From the NCBI GenBank assembly GCA_028724905.1, contig JAQYTG010000018.1, positions 248,001 to 312,000 on the forward strand: a stretch of 64,000 bases of DNA. Direction: 5' to 3'. The notes under the pieces are model-generated. The model saw only the letters and a program-made list of their open reading frames with translations, made no database searches and was not told where the DNA came from. Every line of letters starts with the position of its first letter. Within the stretch, counting starts at the first letter, position 1. This document shows, piece after piece, positions 45,549-54,453 of this stretch. A program made the translations under genes and the position numbers. The stretch comes from Actinomycetaceae bacterium (GTDB taxonomy: Bacteria; Actinomycetota; Actinomycetes; Actinomycetales; Actinomycetaceae).

Positions 45549-45827
45549 CACACCATCACCACCACTGAATTCCTGATATAACCAGCCGCCGGATCCCCGA
45601 GAATCCATGGTTGCTCTGCGCGAACAACTGAATCCCCGATATGCTGACCGCCGAATCTCACTAGCATTCAACGTCATCCCTGTATTAGCCACCTCGTTTA
45701 TTAGCCGCCTCGGTGCGGGAGAATTACGCAACGCTGCCGTCACTCAGCAAAAGCGCAGCAAAAGCACGCAGCATCGGGACGGCAGGAGAAGCGGGCAGAG
45801 AGCACAGCGCTGTGCGAGAATATAATT

Positions 45828-46337
45828 ATGAGTATTTCGCACAAGATCCTTGGGGACAATGAACACGTGATCCAGCATATGCGTGAGCATATGAAGAAAA
45901 TTTTGCTCAATATCGTGGCTGCGGTTTTGATTGTGGCAGCCATGGCCGTTGGCCTGGTGTTTATGCCAGATTCAGTGCTCCCGTGGGGGCAGTGGACACT
46001 GGGAATTCTCAGCGTAGTGCTAGTGATCATCGTCTTTTTGATCCCTTGGCTTAAGTGGTTGACCACGACTTTTACTATCACAAATCGGCGTATCATCACC
46101 CGCCGCGGCATCTTCAATAAACGCGGGCACGATATTCCACTCTCACGCATTTCCAACGTGGCCTACGAGCGCTCACTACTGGATCGGATTTTTGGCTGTG
46201 GCACGCTCGTATTAGAAACATCTGCCGATTCTCCGCTCGCTTTGCACGATATTCCACACGTCGAACAGGTACACGTGCAGCTCACTAATATCCTCTTCGC
46301 TGCAGATCAAACTCAAGCACTCACAGATGATGAATAG
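45828..46337 (+). CDS. PH-domain (bPH2-type) membrane protein
   Basis: 169 residues. Two hydrophobic segments (LLNIVAAVLIVAAMAVGLVF and LGILSVVLVIIVFLIPW) precede a YdbT/bPH2-like domain: FTITNRRIITRRGIFNKRGH, then DIPLSRISNVAYERSLLDRI and FGCGTLVLETSAD. Its role is unknown; bPH proteins are small membrane-linked scaffolds. The PemK-like gene follows by 12 bases on the same strand, so the two are probably cotranscribed. Confidence 0.87.
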   Translation: MSISHKILGDNEHVIQHMREHMKKILLNIVAAVLIVAAMAVGLVFMPDSVLPWGQWTLGILSVVLVIIVFLIPWLKWLTTTFTITNRRIITRRGIFNKRGHDIPLSRISNVAYERSLLDRIFGCGTLVLETSADSPLALHDIPHVEQVHVQLTNILFAADQTQALTDDE

Positions 46338-46349
46338 AGCTGGCAGACC

Positions 46350-47012
46350 ATGAGCTTGTTTCATTTTGTGACGTCGGTGCTGCGCTCTGCTGGGAAAACT
46401 GCCCGCGCTGCCGGAAAGACGGCCATGCGCGAGGGCATGCAAGCACTGAAAAAATCTCGTGCAGCCAATCGCACAGCTGGGCAATCTGGAGCATCCGCTA
46501 GACCGCCAAAAACTAGACCTCGAAAAAGCTCCGCTAAACCGAAGAAATCTCACGTGGCAGGCATGATACCTGCCACGTACCCTGATCCTACATCGGCACC
46601 AGTGGAGTGGAATGTGGCTCAGCGCGGCCTACCTCATTTCAGCTATCGCCCTGAACGCAATAATCTCCCTGACCCTGGAGAAGTAGTGTGGACGTGGGTT
46701 CCTTTTGAGGAAAATGACGGGCAAGGCAAGGATCGACCAGTTCTCGTGCTGGCTATGGAGGGTGACTACGCCATCTTCGTGCAGCTCACTTCGAAAGATC
46801 ACGCCGACCGCGGCATTTTTCGCGACCGTTTCGGCACCTGGTGGATGGATATTGGCGCTGGCGAGTGGGACTCTCAAGGCCGGCCATCCGAAGCGAAGCT
46901 CTCCAAGCTCTGGGTTGTGCATGAATCGCGGATACGCCGCACCGGATCGGCTCTCGATGCCAGCACTTACCACGCCGTCATTGCGGCTATCCAGGAAATT
47001 TTTACTGCCTAA
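46350..47012 (+). CDS. PemK/MazF-family-like protein with a basic N-terminal extension
   Basis: 220 residues. Residues 1-70 are very basic and Ala/Ser/Lys-rich (KTRPRKSSAKPKKSH), likely to bind nucleic acid or membrane. The rest contains a PemK/MazF-type barrel: GEVVWTWVPFEENDGQGKDR, PVLVLAMEGDYAIFVQLTSK and LSKLWVVHESRIRRTG. MazF toxins are RNases, but no antitoxin gene lies next to it; the preceding gene encodes a membrane PH protein. I therefore do not call it a toxin-antitoxin system. Confidence 0.75.
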   Translation: MSLFHFVTSVLRSAGKTARAAGKTAMREGMQALKKSRAANRTAGQSGASARPPKTRPRKSSAKPKKSHVAGMIPATYPDPTSAPVEWNVAQRGLPHFSYRPERNNLPDPGEVVWTWVPFEENDGQGKDRPVLVLAMEGDYAIFVQLTSKDHADRGIFRDRFGTWWMDIGAGEWDSQGRPSEAKLSKLWVVHESRIRRTGSALDASTYHAVIAAIQEIFTA

Positions 47013-47149
47013 CCACCATCAGCGCCTCGTTCCGCACTGCACACAGCACTGAAGCCCTCCCGCATTACTGCATTACTGATGTGCCGTTCAGCACTGAGCC
47101 TTTTGCGTGAAACCCAGTCTCTCAACAATCGGATGTGAAATCCCCGTCT

Positions 47150-48166
47150 CTAAAATCCGAGTTTGCCCAGCAGCTTGGGATTACGCTGCCAATTTTTCGC
47201 CACTTTCACGTGCAGATCCAAAAATACGTGCGTGCCTAATAGATGCTCAATCTCAGCGCGCGCTGCTCGGCCTACATCACGTAGCCGCGAACCTTTGTGT
47301 CCGATGATGATTCCCTTTTGAGAATCGCGCTCCACGTAGATACTGGCGTGAATCCGCGTCGTACTGCGCCGTTTTTTCCCCGCAGATTCTGCGTTTCTCC
47401 CATTCTTATTGGTTTGCCTACTATAAGCTGCCCCCGCTTGACGCAGCGTCTGCAACTCCCCCCTGTTTGACGTCACGATTTCGTCGATCGTCACTGCAAT
47501 AGAATGCGGCAATTCATCGCGTACCCCTTCGAGAGCTGCCTCCCGAATAAACTCGGCAATCAGATCTTCTTGTGATTCGTCTGTGATCGCGGTGCTCGGA
47601 TAGAGAGCGGGTGATAGCGGCATGAGCTCCACTAGCACTGCCACCAAATCAGAAATCTGTGAGCCCTCCCGAGCACTCACAGGCACAATCTGTGCAAAAT
47701 CCCCAAACTGATTGACCTCCACCAGCTTTGTCGCCAGTGCTTGCCGTGATATTTTATCTTTCTTCGTGACGACACCCACCACTGGTACTCGCGCTTTGCG
47801 CACTATATTGAGTAAAAACTCATCCCCAGGGCCGAGAGCTTCATCCGCCGGCAAGCACAGCGCCACCGCATCCACATCCGCAAGGGTTTCATGCACCATG
47901 TCGTTGAGCCGCTCGCCAAGAAGTGTGCGCGGGCGGTGCAAACCAGGAGTATCTACCAACACTAGCTGGCCAAAATCTCGATTCACGATACCGCGAATCA
48001 CTTTGCGAGTCGTCTCTGGCTGGTTGGCAGTAATGGCGATTTTCTGCCCCACCAACGCATTAGTGAGCGTTGATTTTCCGGCGTTTGGCCGCCCCACAAT
48101 AGCTACGAACCCAGCGCGAAAATCCACGTTTTCCGCCGCGTTGCCCACACCCTCGTTCTCATTCAT
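47150..48166 (-). CDS. era: GTPase Era
   Basis: Ribosome-assembly GTPase that binds the 3' end of 16S rRNA. Motifs: G1 IVGRPNAGKSTLTNAL, G3 DTPGLHRPR, G4 VTKKD, and the KH domain with YVERDSQKGIIIGHKGSRLR. Compared with other Era proteins it carries an extra stretch of roughly 28 residues (Gln/Asn/Lys/Arg-rich, coded about 47358-47457) just before the KH-domain strand. I chose the ATG at 48166 (ATGAATGA overlap with the upstream stop, 338 residues). Other in-frame ATGs lie at 48172, 48178 and further up. Confidence 0.93.
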   Translation of the reverse strand: MNENEGVGNAAENVDFRAGFVAIVGRPNAGKSTLTNALVGQKIAITANQPETTRKVIRGIVNRDFGQLVLVDTPGLHRPRTLLGERLNDMVHETLADVDAVALCLPADEALGPGDEFLLNIVRKARVPVVGVVTKKDKISRQALATKLVEVNQFGDFAQIVPVSAREGSQISDLVAVLVELMPLSPALYPSTAITDESQEDLIAEFIREAALEGVRDELPHSIAVTIDEIVTSNRGELQTLRQAGAAYSRQTNKNGRNAESAGKKRRSTTRIHASIYVERDSQKGIIIGHKGSRLRDVGRAARAEIEHLLGTHVFLDLHVKVAKNWQRNPKLLGKLGF

Positions 48167-49460
48167 GCTCATGTCCATCTTGCTCGTTGTCTTGAGCGCT
48201 CTCGTTGCCGTGCTCTGCGCGTTCGCGCACATCTTCGACAATCACAGTGGAAAGGCGTTTGCGCCGTCCCTCAAAACGCTCCGCCGTCAAACGTAACCCG
48301 TACGCCTCGCCGTGCGCCCCCGCAATGGGAACTCTCCCGATTGCTTTGGCGAGCAGTCCACCGACGGAATCGACGTCGTCTTCATCAATCTCAAATCCGT
48401 AGAGTTCGCCGAGTTCATCCACAGGCATCCGTGCTGGCACTCGATAGCGATGCGCCCCTAAGTCATCTATCTGTGGCTCCCCCTGATCGTGCTCATCTAT
48501 CATCTCTCCTACGAGTTCTTCTAGCAGGTCTTCGATCGTCACCAAGCCAGCGATTCCGCCATATTCATCCACGACCATTGCAATATGCACCGCCGTATGC
48601 TGCATTTCGTGGAGCATATCATCCACGAGCTTCGTCTCCGGCACAAACACTGCTTCTCGCATCACGTCTGCCACATTGACGGCATCGGCGTCGTTGCGGT
48701 GGTGAACACGGCGAATCACGTCTTTTAAGTACAGCACTCCCAGCAGATCGTCGGTGCTCTCCCCAATCACCGGCACCCGCGAATATCCCGAACGGCTAAA
48801 GAGGCTCAGCGCTTTATCGAGAGAAGCCGTTACGCTGATTGAAATCATATCTGTGCGCGGCACCATTACTTCACGCACGTATGTGGAATCGAGTTCAAAG
48901 ACTGAATGCAGCAGCTCCCGCTCATCATCTTCCACAGCATCCGACTCGCTCACCCGCTCTACCATCACGGCCAGCTGATCCTCACGCTGCTCTTCGCGAG
49001 CTTCCTCATCGCCTGGTTCGTGCCGCCGACTCAGCGCAGCAGCAGCCCGAGTAGCGACCCACAGAATATGCGAACAACTAGCTAACACATTGATCGGATG
49101 CGCGTAGCCAATTTTCGCAGGGAAAATCAGCAGCAGCAAAAAAATCAGTATGCATGACGCCGCAGCAGCACTGAGCAGCAGTAGCCACGGGTTGTGTATA
49201 TAGAGGCCAATAGCCCCCGCCACAGCCACACTAGCTAGAGCTGCGTTCACTATCTGTATGATCGTCACTGCTGCTGCTGCCAGCTGGCGGCGCTCAATAA
49301 TACGCACAATATTGACGCCGCCGAGGCGCTTCTCATGTGCATCATTCGCATCCGCTAACGTCATCCGATTGAGCGCCCCGCGTACAATTCCCCAATAAGC
49401 TACCGTCAGAGCAAATACGAATGCCAACACGGCCATCGGTATAAGTGGAAGATTTTGCAT
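48159..49460 (-). CDS. CNNM/CorC-type hemolysin-like protein with CBS domains
   Basis: Membrane protein, probably in magnesium or cation handling. The order is: an N-terminal DUF21-type membrane domain (about residues 1-180, several hydrophobic segments), two CBS domains (including MVPRTDMISISVTASLDKAL and EMQHTAVHIAMVVDEYGGIA), then a CorC/HlyC C-terminal domain. 433 residues. The His/Glu/Asp-rich end QDNEQDGHEHE overlaps the era start by eight bases. Its position between ybeY and era is conserved in actinobacteria. Confidence 0.92.
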   Translation of the reverse strand: MQNLPLIPMAVLAFVFALTVAYWGIVRGALNRMTLADANDAHEKRLGGVNIVRIIERRQLAAAAVTIIQIVNAALASVAVAGAIGLYIHNPWLLLLSAAAASCILIFLLLLIFPAKIGYAHPINVLASCSHILWVATRAAAALSRRHEPGDEEAREEQREDQLAVMVERVSESDAVEDDERELLHSVFELDSTYVREVMVPRTDMISISVTASLDKALSLFSRSGYSRVPVIGESTDDLLGVLYLKDVIRRVHHRNDADAVNVADVMREAVFVPETKLVDDMLHEMQHTAVHIAMVVDEYGGIAGLVTIEDLLEELVGEMIDEHDQGEPQIDDLGAHRYRVPARMPVDELGELYGFEIDEDDVDSVGGLLAKAIGRVPIAGAHGEAYGLRLTAERFEGRRKRLSTVIVEDVRERAEHGNESAQDNEQDGHEHE

Positions 49461-49602
49461 AAGCTACTAGCTGCATTCTCTTGTCTGGTTGTTGTCTCTA
49501 TGATTATTTGTGTTTTCTATGGCTCTTCTACAGATGCAGATCACCCAGCCACGCTCTCGCATAAACAGCCGTGCTCTCACATAGGAAACTACGCAACTTG
49601 CG

Positions 49603-50190
49603 CTACGCAGCCTCCGAATCGGCACTGCGCGAGTGACTGCTGGGAGCGTCGTCACCACTAAATCTGGAGATGACCGGAGCCAGCTCGTCAATGTCTTGAG
49701 GGCGCTCTGCTGTATCTTGTTTATTCGGATCCCTGGGTTTACGTGCGAGAAATGCGAGCAGTAAATGCCGCTGAAGCTCAAACATTTCTTTGCGCTCCTC
49801 AGGTTCCGCATGATCGTAGCCGAGCAGATGCAAAATTCCGTGCGTCACCAGCAGCAGAATTTCCTCCATCGTAGCGTGGCCGGCCTCACGTGCTTGCTGA
49901 GCAGCAACACTCGGGCACACCACAATATCTCCGAGAGTTCCCTCCTGGGGTTCCACTCCTGGAGGTGCAGGGCGCAATTCATCCATCGGGAAGCTCATCA
50001 CATCTGTTGGCCCGTCCAAATCGAGCCACTTGATATGCAGATCTTCCATTGTCTGCTCATCTACCAACACCACATTGAGCTCAGCTTGCGGATGCACACG
50101 CATTTCTCTCAGCACCCATGTGGCCAACTCAGAGATTTCCCTGACGTCAGCTGCCGGCTCAAAGCCAGATTCGTCGTTCACCTCAATCAT
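49603..50190 (-). CDS. ybeY: Endoribonuclease YbeY
   Basis: A zinc enzyme acting in 16S rRNA maturation and ribosome quality control. The signature HGILHLLGYDHAEPEE with three zinc histidines is complete, preceded by LGDIVVCPSVAAQQA. At 195 residues it is longer than the usual ~155-180, with a disordered tail from about residue 155 (RPQDIDELAPV). It follows phoH, 178 bases apart. Confidence 0.95.
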   Translation of the reverse strand: MIEVNDESGFEPAADVREISELATWVLREMRVHPQAELNVVLVDEQTMEDLHIKWLDLDGPTDVMSFPMDELRPAPPGVEPQEGTLGDIVVCPSVAAQQAREAGHATMEEILLLVTHGILHLLGYDHAEPEERKEMFELQRHLLLAFLARKPRDPNKQDTAERPQDIDELAPVISRFSGDDAPSSHSRSADSEAA

Positions 50191-50368
50191 TTGCCGATAT
50201 CCCCTCTGGCGTCTTTCACGCCGCCTCTTGCGCCGTCGTCACTGCATTTTCTCTCATCCGATTTGCCTTATATACTCTGCCGCCGTCTCCGCTGATGCCC
50301 ATCTACGCTGCTGCAGCTCGCACCGTCTCTCGTATGCACTATCCCTATCCATATTATCGTCGTCCATA

Positions 50369-51394
50369 TTATCGTCGTCCGAGCGCGCTATCTTCATCCC
50401 AGCGCGCATAGGCATCAATAATATCGGCCACAAGTCTGTGCCGCACCACATCTGCAGAGCTCAATTCAATAAACTGAACTCCGTCTACATCACGAAGAAT
50501 CTCGCGTACGAGCAACAGTCCACTTGGCACTCGTCCAGGTAAATCAATTTGAGTGACGTCACCCGTCACCACCATCTTCGAGCCGAAACCTAACCGAGTG
50601 AGAAACATCTTCATCTGTTCTGGCGTGGTGTTTTGGGCTTCATCCAAAATAATGAATGCATCGTTGAGCGTGCGACCACGCATATAGGCGAGCGGAGCAA
50701 CTTCGATCGTGCCAGCCGCGATGAGTTGCCCGATGGCATCAGGATCCACCATGTCGTGCAAGGCATCGTAGAGCGGGCGCACGTACGGATCAATTTTATC
50801 CGTGAGCGTGCCTGGCAAAAATCCCAAGCTCTCTCCCGCTTCCACAGCTGGACGGGTGAGGATAATACGGCGCACCCGCTGCTCGTGCAAAGCTACCACG
50901 GCTTTCGCCATCGCCAGATAAGTTTTCCCCGTGCCAGCAGGGCCAATACCGAAGACGATCTCGTGGCTATCAATCGCATCCACATAAGATTTCTGCCCCA
51001 AGCTCTTCGGCCGAATAGTTTTTCCGCGTGTCGAGAGGATATTGGTGGCCAATAGATCCGTCGGGCGCGCCAGGCCGCTGCGGGCAATGGCGGCGGCACG
51101 AGTGGCTGCCTCTGCGCTGAGCATCTCGCCTGCCGCTACCACAGCAATGAGCTCACTGAATAATTCGCGCGCAAAATCAACCTCTGCCCGCGCTCCCGTG
51201 AGAGTGATCGTATGATGCCGCACGTGTATAGCTACCTGCGGCAATGCCCGTTCTAAAGCTCGCAGCACGGAATCTTCATATCCCAGCAAATTCACCATTG
51301 CCACCGCTGCAGGCACCTCGATGGTGTGCTGCACCTCATCCACACTCACAATATCCAGCATTCCTCCACCACTTGCGCCGCTAGCTGAGGCCAT
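50369..51394 (-). CDS. phoH: PhoH-like ATPase
   Basis: An ATPase linked to RNA metabolism, often next to ybeY. The 341-residue protein has an N-terminal KH-like region (residues 20-90) and Walker [20 protein letters not shown], Walker [20 protein letters not shown] and [13 protein letters not shown]. The annotated ATG at 51394 has no Shine-Dalgarno sequence. A second ATG at 51361 is preceded by GGAGG but only one base away, so the start is uncertain. Confidence 0.94.
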   Translation of the reverse strand: MASASGASGGGMLDIVSVDEVQHTIEVPAAVAMVNLLGYEDSVLRALERALPQVAIHVRHHTITLTGARAEVDFARELFSELIAVVAAGEMLSAEAATRAAAIARSGLARPTDLLATNILSTRGKTIRPKSLGQKSYVDAIDSHEIVFGIGPAGTGKTYLAMAKAVVALHEQRVRRIILTRPAVEAGESLGFLPGTLTDKIDPYVRPLYDALHDMVDPDAIGQLIAAGTIEVAPLAYMRGRTLNDAFIILDEAQNTTPEQMKMFLTRLGFGSKMVVTGDVTQIDLPGRVPSGLLLVREILRDVDGVQFIELSSADVVRHRLVADIIDAYARWDEDSALGRR

Positions 51395-51453
51395 TGACGC
51401 CGTTATATTAGCTATCGTGTCTCATCTACCAGCTGCCCAGCCGCTTTGTCTAT

Positions 51454-51504
51454 CAGTCACTTTGTCTAGCCGTTCAGTCACTTTGTCTAGCCGTTCAGTC
51501 ACTT
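51454..51504. repeat. 21-bp tandem repeat upstream of phoH
   Basis: CAGTCACTTTGTCTAGCCGTT (21 bases split here as CAGTCACTTTG + TCTAGCCGTT) occurs at 51454-51474 and 51475-51495. It is followed by a partial third copy (CAGTCACTT). Confidence 0.9.
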
Positions 51505-51660
51505 ATCAGCGACCCAGCACCTCTAGTGTAGCCCAGATATCACCAAGCAGATATCACAAGATCCACGATGCCTCACGCCAAACTTCCCTCTAGGGCTGTG
51601 CCCATGCCACCCTCAGACCTGCACTCCTCAGAGCTCACTAGCTCCACTAAAACCACTGTA

Positions 51661-52581
51661 TTAAGCGCTCAGCGCCCGAATCACGGCGATTGCCCACGAA
51701 CCAGCGGAACTCGCCCGCATGACGTGTTCCCCAAGCAGCACGGTCTGAGCTCCTGCCTTTTCAAAAGCGGCAATTTCCTCGGGGCTCACGCCTCCCTCTG
51801 GGCCAACGATCAGTGCAATATCGCTAAAATCTGGCAGCTCAGGGCGCTCGGCGCGCTCGCTGCAAGGCGCGTCCGCACGGACACCTGATATGTTCGCATC
51901 TAGTATGTTCACATCTGGAGCATCCTTGTCGGAGTATGCATCGTGGCTAGTTGTGCCTGTGCGCGCTATTGACGAGCCGACGTTAGACTGTCGCAGCACG
52001 TGCGTCAGCTTAATCGTTGCACTTTCGTGGCAGAGAAACACCTGCGTGCCAGCAGCCACTGCCTGCGCAATCCACTGCGCAAGCGCCGGAGAATCTACCA
52101 GCGGATCCACACGCGCCACCCACGAACGCCGGCTCTGTTTCGCCGCTGCCAGCGCCGTAGCCTGCCATCTTTCTATCCCACGTGCGACTTTAGCGCTACC
52201 TTGCCAACGTACAACTGAGCGATCAGCCTGCCACGGCATCACCACGTCCACGCCATATTCGCTAGCCGTCTCAATCGCCTGCTCATCCCGTCCACCTTTA
52301 GCAAGTGCTTGGATCAGCGTGATCGTGGGAGAATGCAGCTCCTCTCGAACCAGGTGCACAAGGGTTCCTACTAAGCGATCTTTGTCGATATGAGTCACTT
52401 CGAGCTGAGCGCGCAGCCCATACCCATCCACCACCTCGATGTGCTCGCCAATTTTCGTACGCCGAGCATTGATGGCGTGGTGAGCCTCTGAACCAGTGAC
52501 GTCCACGAGCGCCCCTAGCTTGAGCTGCCCCCGATCAGCTTCCTCCCAGAGCCAATCTGCCACGTATACCGGCAAACTCAT
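51661..52581 (-). CDS. rsmE: 16S rRNA (uracil-1498-N3)-methyltransferase
   Basis: SPOUT-class methyltransferase, 306 residues. N-terminal PUA-like part VTGSEAHHAINARRTKIGE, ALAKGGRDEQAIETASEYGV, and the SAM knot LIVGPEGGVSPEEIAAFEK with LLGEHVMRASSAGSWA. The usual length is about 240-260. The excess is an insertion at about residues 200-245 (TSHDAYSDKDAPDVNILDAN and beyond) containing an in-frame 15-bp tandem repeat. It sits between dnaJ and phoH as in related genomes. Confidence 0.94.
   Translation of the reverse strand: MSLPVYVADWLWEEADRGQLKLGALVDVTGSEAHHAINARRTKIGEHIEVVDGYGLRAQLEVTHIDKDRLVGTLVHLVREELHSPTITLIQALAKGGRDEQAIETASEYGVDVVMPWQADRSVVRWQGSAKVARGIERWQATALAAAKQSRRSWVARVDPLVDSPALAQWIAQAVAAGTQVFLCHESATIKLTHVLRQSNVGSSIARTGTTSHDAYSDKDAPDVNILDANISGVRADAPCSERAERPELPDFSDIALIVGPEGGVSPEEIAAFEKAGAQTVLLGEHVMRASSAGSWAIAVIRALSA
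51889..51918 (-). repeat. 15-bp tandem repeat in the rsmE insertion
   Basis: TATGTTCGCATCTAG (51889-51903) and TATGTTCACATCTGG (51904-51918), in frame. Confidence 0.9.
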
Positions 52582-52786
52582 CTGCCACTCTCTTCCTCAG
52601 AGAGACACCCCCCTCTGGCACTCTTAATACACGCGCGATGTATGCCTAATGTATCCTTGATGCGCTTTCCTCACATCACCTGGCGTTTACTGTCTACCAT
52701 TCTTGTCTATTGATTTTTTCTATCAGCCTTGACCTTTTCTCGTATTTTTGAGAAAGCTCGCTCACCAGCCGATCTGCTTACGTTAC

Positions 52787-53926
52787 TCAGTCTTCTCCGG
52801 TGAACGCTTTCTTGATGCGCGCGAAAAGGCTATCTCCTCGCCCTAGCATCTTGCCAGGAGTCGCATCTTCCTCGCGCAACTGCGCCAATCTCTCGATAAG
52901 TTCACGCTGCTCAGCATCGAGCTTCGTCGGAGTCTTCACATTCACGCTCACGATCAGATCCCCGCGCCCGCGCCGGTGCAAACGTCCGACGCCCAAACCG
53001 TTTATGCGAATTTCTGTACCACTTTGAGTTCCTGGCTCCACCGAGATGCTCTGCTCGCCGTCAAAGGTATCAATAGCAATATCAATACCGAGCGCTGCCG
53101 CCGTCATCGGCACTTCGACCGCAGCGCGTAAATCGTCGCCGTCACGGGTAAACACCGAATGCTCTCGCACATTGACCTGGGCAAAGAGATCTCCAGCAGG
53201 GCCGCCACCCACACCAGCATCTCCTTGCCGTGCTAGACGGATTTGCATACCGTCTTCAATCCCCGCTGGCACATCAATTTTCACAGACCGCGAGGCACGT
53301 ACCCTGCCTTCCCCAGCGCAATCTGGGCATGGAGTCACAATCGTCGTACCGAAACCTTGGCACTGCGGACACGTGGTGGCGCTCACCATCTGTCCAAAAA
53401 TTGAATTCGTCACTCGCTGCACTTGACCGCTGCCGTGGCAGTTGGAGCAGGTGACGGGTTCTGTGCCAGGAGCCGCCATCTTTCCGTGGCAGGTGGTACA
53501 CTCCACCATCGACGAAAAGCTGAGTTGCTGCTGCCCACCAAATACCACTTTTTCCAAATCTAGATCGAGCTGCACCAGAGTGTCGCTACCACGGCGCGCT
53601 CGGCTGCGCGGCTGAGCCTGCCCTCCACCAAATGGGCTGCCACCGCCAAAAAACGTAGAAAAAATATCCTCAAAAGCACCGCCGAAGCCGCCACCAGCTC
53701 CTGGAAACCCTCCATGCAGCGCATCTTCGCCGCCCATATCATACATACGGCGCTTTTCCTCGTTGGAGAGCACCTCGTACGCAGCCGTAACTTCTTTGAA
53801 CTGCTCAGCGCCCTCCGGCCCAGCTACATCTGGGTGTAATTGACGTGCAAGTTTCCGATACGCTTTCTTGATTTCCTCTTGACTAGCATCACGTGCCACG
53901 CCAAGCGTTTCATAAAAATCAGCCAC
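52787..53926 (-). CDS. dnaJ: Chaperone DnaJ
   Basis: Hsp40 co-chaperone that delivers substrates to DnaK. J domain with YRKLARQLHPDVAG, a Gly/Phe-rich stretch (GGFPGAGGGFGGAFEDIF), then four zinc motifs: CTTCHGKM, CSNCHGSG, CPQCQGFG and CPDCAGEG. I take the GTG at 53926 (VADFYETLGV), with AAGGA four bases before it; upstream in-frame sequence lacks a better start. 379 residues. The heat-shock repressor gene hrcA, normally just upstream, is not there. Confidence 0.95.
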   Translation of the reverse strand: MADFYETLGVARDASQEEIKKAYRKLARQLHPDVAGPEGAEQFKEVTAAYEVLSNEEKRRMYDMGGEDALHGGFPGAGGGFGGAFEDIFSTFFGGGSPFGGGQAQPRSRARRGSDTLVQLDLDLEKVVFGGQQQLSFSSMVECTTCHGKMAAPGTEPVTCSNCHGSGQVQRVTNSIFGQMVSATTCPQCQGFGTTIVTPCPDCAGEGRVRASRSVKIDVPAGIEDGMQIRLARQGDAGVGGGPAGDLFAQVNVREHSVFTRDGDDLRAAVEVPMTAAALGIDIAIDTFDGEQSISVEPGTQSGTEIRINGLGVGRLHRRGRGDLIVSVNVKTPTKLDAEQRELIERLAQLREEDATPGKMLGRGDSLFARIKKAFTGED

Positions 53927-54453
53927 AACTTCCTTCGATTCGCATCTAATCAATCAGTGTTCACTGCTAGCTATTGTGCCACACCCTGCGTGCTATGCAA
54001 GATAGCCGAAAATTGCCTCGCCACCAGCCAGGTAGCACCAGTTGCCACTAGTGCTATGTGGGGGCACGTCTGAAAGCTCTGCCATAGCTGATGCAGCATA
54101 CTTCGAGCGCCGATGCCACTCATGCAATACAGGGGACACTCTTACGCAATAGAGGCACCCCTGGCGAATCCTGGGACCCAGTTCTGCGAGGTACATCGGC
54201 GCCGATAGGCATAATTGCTGGCGGAGTTCGCACTCCTAGCTCTGCCACGCACACCGCCGCCGATAGGCATAATTGCTGGTGGTAGGCATAATTGCTGATA
54301 GCCACGCCAACGCTGACCTACTAATGCTGGCACGCCGGTATTGAAACATCGGCGTTGGAACACGTACATGAGCGCACCACGCTCCATAGACGGCTGGCGC
54401 AGATCATCAATATCTCTGCGCTAGCCTCAATCCCTGCGTAGCTCCAGAGATAC
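53927..54453. other. Repeat-containing gap where hrcA would be expected
   Basis: 527 bases between dnaJ and the unknown membrane-protein gene. Three copies of TAGGCATAATTGCTG lie at 54206-54297. GTAGCACCAGTTGCCACTAG-like AT-poor sequence fills the rest. No frame resembles HrcA, and no CIRCE inverted repeat (TTAGCACTC-N9-GAGTGCTAA) was found. Confidence 0.55.
54201..54297. repeat. Three-copy repeat TAGGCATAATTGCTG
   Basis: Copies at 54206-54220, 54264-54278 and 54283-54297. The first two share a longer identity (21 bases, from GCCGATAGGC, at 54201-54221 and 54259-54279). Confidence 0.92.

Larger units (their letters stand above)
45020..45827. other. Large divergent intergenic region galE / PH-domain gene
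   Basis: 808 bases without a credible gene. It contains the perfect 15-base palindrome ACAGATATTATCTGT (45268-45282) and a 31-bp imperfect direct repeat (45475-45505 and 45518-45548). The length is unusual for this otherwise compact window. Confidence 0.5.

Noticed and set aside
46350..47012. Classical MazEF/PemIK toxin-antitoxin pair
   Set aside because: The preceding gene encodes a PH-domain membrane protein, not an antitoxin, and the basic extension is atypical.
54201..54297. CRISPR-like array
   Set aside because: Three 15-base copies with spacings of 58 and 19 bases are not regular repeats with spacers.
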